Origin: an uncultured Verrucomicrobiota bacterium
GTDB lineage: Bacteria > Verrucomicrobiota > Verrucomicrobiia > Limisphaerales > SXTU01
Length of the DNA stretch: 10,057 nt
Direction of reading: 5' to 3'
Assembly (NCBI GenBank): GCA_903863315.1
Contig: CAIPBN010000785.1
Span: forward strand, 1 to 10,057
Shown here: in pieces, positions 8,791 to 10,057 of the stretch
How the letters are laid out: each line of letters opens with the position of its first letter
Position numbering within the stretch: position 1 is the first letter of the stretch
Notes under the pieces: model-generated
The model's database searches: none
What the model was told of the DNA's origin: nothing
What the model saw: only the letters and a program-made list of their open reading frames with translations
Position numbers and translations under genes: made by a program

Positions 8791-10057
8791 TCACCGGGCT
8801 GCGCCGAGATTAGGCGATTCGTGCAGCGCGGCAATCTCCCGCTCCGCCAGCGCCCGCCGGTAAATCCGCACCTCGCGGATGCGCCCGGTGAAATAGTCCT
8901 GCTCGCCGAGGCCAATCTTCAGCGGCTGCCTCACGGTCAGATCGTAATCCGCCGCATTGAACGGCCCGGATTTCGCCGCCAGGCGACCATTGACGTGGAG
9001 CCGGAGTTCCCCGCCCTGACGCACGGCGGTGAGATGCCGCCAGCCCGGACCGAGGTCCTTGTCATATGAAACGCACTGGCCGGCTTGCAGCGAGTGAACG
9101 CTCCCGCGAACGCCCGCCGGGGCGTCCTGCGCCGCGCTGGTGCAACTGCCGATGCTGGCGAAGAGGCGGCCCTGGAATACCGTGAGGCTTGTGACGCGCG
9201 TCCAGTTGTTGATTTCCTCGCGCACCGGCGCGGTCGCCGGACCCGGTTGCCAGCCGGGCGGTGAGAAAAACTTCCGCAGCGAGGTCCAGCCGGCCTCTTC
9301 GTCATAGCGCGAGACTTCGCCCCGCGGAATCGCCCCGGCGTAAAGCTTCCCGTTGTAAACCGTCAGCGCGTTGATTTCCGTGCCGTCGCCGAGCCGTCCA
9401 CGGTCCAGCCATTGCTCGCCGCGCAGGTGCTCGACGACGCGTGCCTCCGGCCACATGCCGGCTTGCAGCTTGCCACGGAATACGGCGAGCGAATGCACTT
9501 GGAGAAACGGTTTCAACTCGGCCGGCGTGTCGCCCAGCGGCGTGCCCGCGAATTCCCAACGCTTGCCGTCGAACGCGTGGACGTTCGGGTAACCGACAAA
9601 CAGCCGGCCATCATGCACGGCCATCGCGTGCGGGTAGCAGTTCTGCGGCGGCTCGGCGGGGAAGCTGCCGGCGACGCGCCAGTTCGTCCCGCCTTCGTGG
9701 ACGAAGACCTGATACGGCCGGCCGGTCCACTGCTTTTCTCCGGTCGGCGGCAGTCCACGATCGCCGCCCGCGTAAAGCCGGCCTCCGAACGTCGCCATGC
9801 AATTGATGCGGAGCATCTGGCCGGGTTGGCCGAGGTCCGTCCACGTCGTTCCACCTTCGTAGCGATAGACCCGCGCCGGGTCATATTTGCCGGAGAAAAC
9901 CCGGGTCCAATCGTAGGTGGACGTGCCGGCATAGAGGTGGCCTTGATGGACAATCAGGGCCATGACACCCGTGGTCCGGCGGTTGCCCACGCGGCCGCAA
10001 TCAATCCACGCTTTGCCCCCGGCGTAGCGATAAACATGCGCCCATCCCGCCTCGTCC
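8791..10057 (-). CDS. Beta-propeller protein with C-terminal LamG-like domain (5' end outside window)
   Basis: The frame stays open to the right edge, so the gene is cut at its 5' end; 422 complete codons are visible before TGA at 8793-8791. A GTG at 9990 lies inside a repeat and is not the start. The visible N-terminal two thirds is a string of six repeats, each with a VYRY-GG--W-D-G half and a N/H-(A/S)L-V--G-LYAG half, as expected for beta-propeller blades of kelch type. The last ~110 residues (about 9150-8815) are LamG/concanavalin-like: WRHLTAVRQGGELRLHVNG, LKIGLG, and FTGRIREVRIYRRALAEREI, the usual end of Laminin_G_3 domains. The LamG part is shorter than a full domain, so the last blade may merge into it. 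Expected to be secreted and to bind glycans or cell-surface polymers (inference); no catalytic residues are evident. It may be co-transcribed with DUF1552, 68 bases downstream. Confidence 0.87.
   Translation of the reverse strand, partial: DEAGWAHVYRYAGGKAWIDCGRVGNRRTTGVMALIVHQGHLYAGTSTYDWTRVFSGKYDPARVYRYEGGTTWTDLGQPGQMLRINCMATFGGRLYAGGDRGLPPTGEKQWTGRPYQVFVHEGGTNWRVAGSFPAEPPQNCYPHAMAVHDGRLFVGYPNVHAFDGKRWEFAGTPLGDTPAELKPFLQVHSLAVFRGKLQAGMWPEARVVEHLRGEQWLDRGRLGDGTEINALTVYNGKLYAGAIPRGEVSRYDEEAGWTSLRKFFSPPGWQPGPATAPVREEINNWTRVTSLTVFQGRLFASIGSCTSAAQDAPAGVRGSVHSLQAGQCVSYDKDLGPGWRHLTAVRQGGELRLHVNGRLAAKSGPFNAADYDLTVRQPLKIGLGEQDYFTGRIREVRIYRRALAEREIAALHESPNLGAAR
9151..10035 (-). repeat. Six tandem propeller-blade repeats within the propeller/LamG gene
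   Basis: Blade starts (first V of the VYRY-like motif) fall at 10035, 9870, 9708, 9582, 9438 and 9315, so unit lengths are 55, 54, 42, 48 and 41 residues; the sixth runs to about 9151. Second-half motifs are LIVHQGHLYAG, MATFGGRLYAG, MAVHDGRLFVG, LAVFRGKLQAG, LTVYNGKLYAG and LTVFQGRLFAS. These are protein-level repeats, well diverged at DNA level. More blades may lie upstream of the window. Confidence 0.75.

Noticed and set aside
9988..9990. GTG start for the propeller/LamG gene
   Set aside because: The frame remains open upstream and the codons before it encode another propeller repeat (VYRYAGGKAW), so the real start is outside the window.

Overview
The window reads as one strand of a GC-rich bacterial chromosome, with all seven genes on the minus strand. 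The families point to the Planctomycetota/Verrucomicrobiota (PVC) lineage: a PSCyt1-DUF1549-DUF1553 cytochrome-like protein, a DUF1501 protein and a DUF1552 protein, all hugely expanded there. Most start codons lack a Shine-Dalgarno sequence, which is also common in that lineage. I lean to Verrucomicrobiota, but the window alone cannot separate the two phyla. There are no RNA genes, insertion sequences, CRISPR arrays or integration marks. It looks like ordinary, dense chromosomal DNA of a polymer-degrading PVC bacterium.

In transcription order (right to left): (a) 10057-8791, a beta-propeller protein with a C-terminal LamG-like domain, its 5' end cut by the window edge; (b) an AT-rich 68-base gap with a tandem 10-base-spaced repeat; (c) 8722-7367, a Tat-exported DUF1552 protein, fused by a TTGA stop/start overlap to (d) 7370-6228, an uncharacterised secreted protein of three OB-like modules; (e) a 99-base gap with a perfect 9-bp hairpin; (f) 6128-5232, a secreted esterase of the BD-FAE type; (g) 5195-2298, the PSCyt1/DUF1549/DUF1553 protein; (h) 2308-878, a Tat-exported DUF1501 protein that starts inside the end of (g); (i) 869-1, a second, unrelated secreted alpha/beta hydrolase, its 3' end cut by the window edge.

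The layout suggests two transcription units. The right-hand unit is DUF1552 plus the secreted unknown, with the propeller/LamG gene possibly upstream in the same unit. The left-hand unit is esterase, DUF1549/1553, DUF1501, hydrolase, with gaps of 36, -11 and 8 bases. Five of the seven proteins begin with an export signal of their own; the start of the propeller protein is outside the window. The two DUF1501/DUF1552 proteins carry twin-arginine signals and most of the others carry Sec signals. A reasonable inference is a cell-envelope module acting on an esterified polymer: two esterases flank a putative haem-bearing DUF1549/1553-DUF1501 pair of unknown biochemical activity. The substrate and reaction cannot be read from the sequence.
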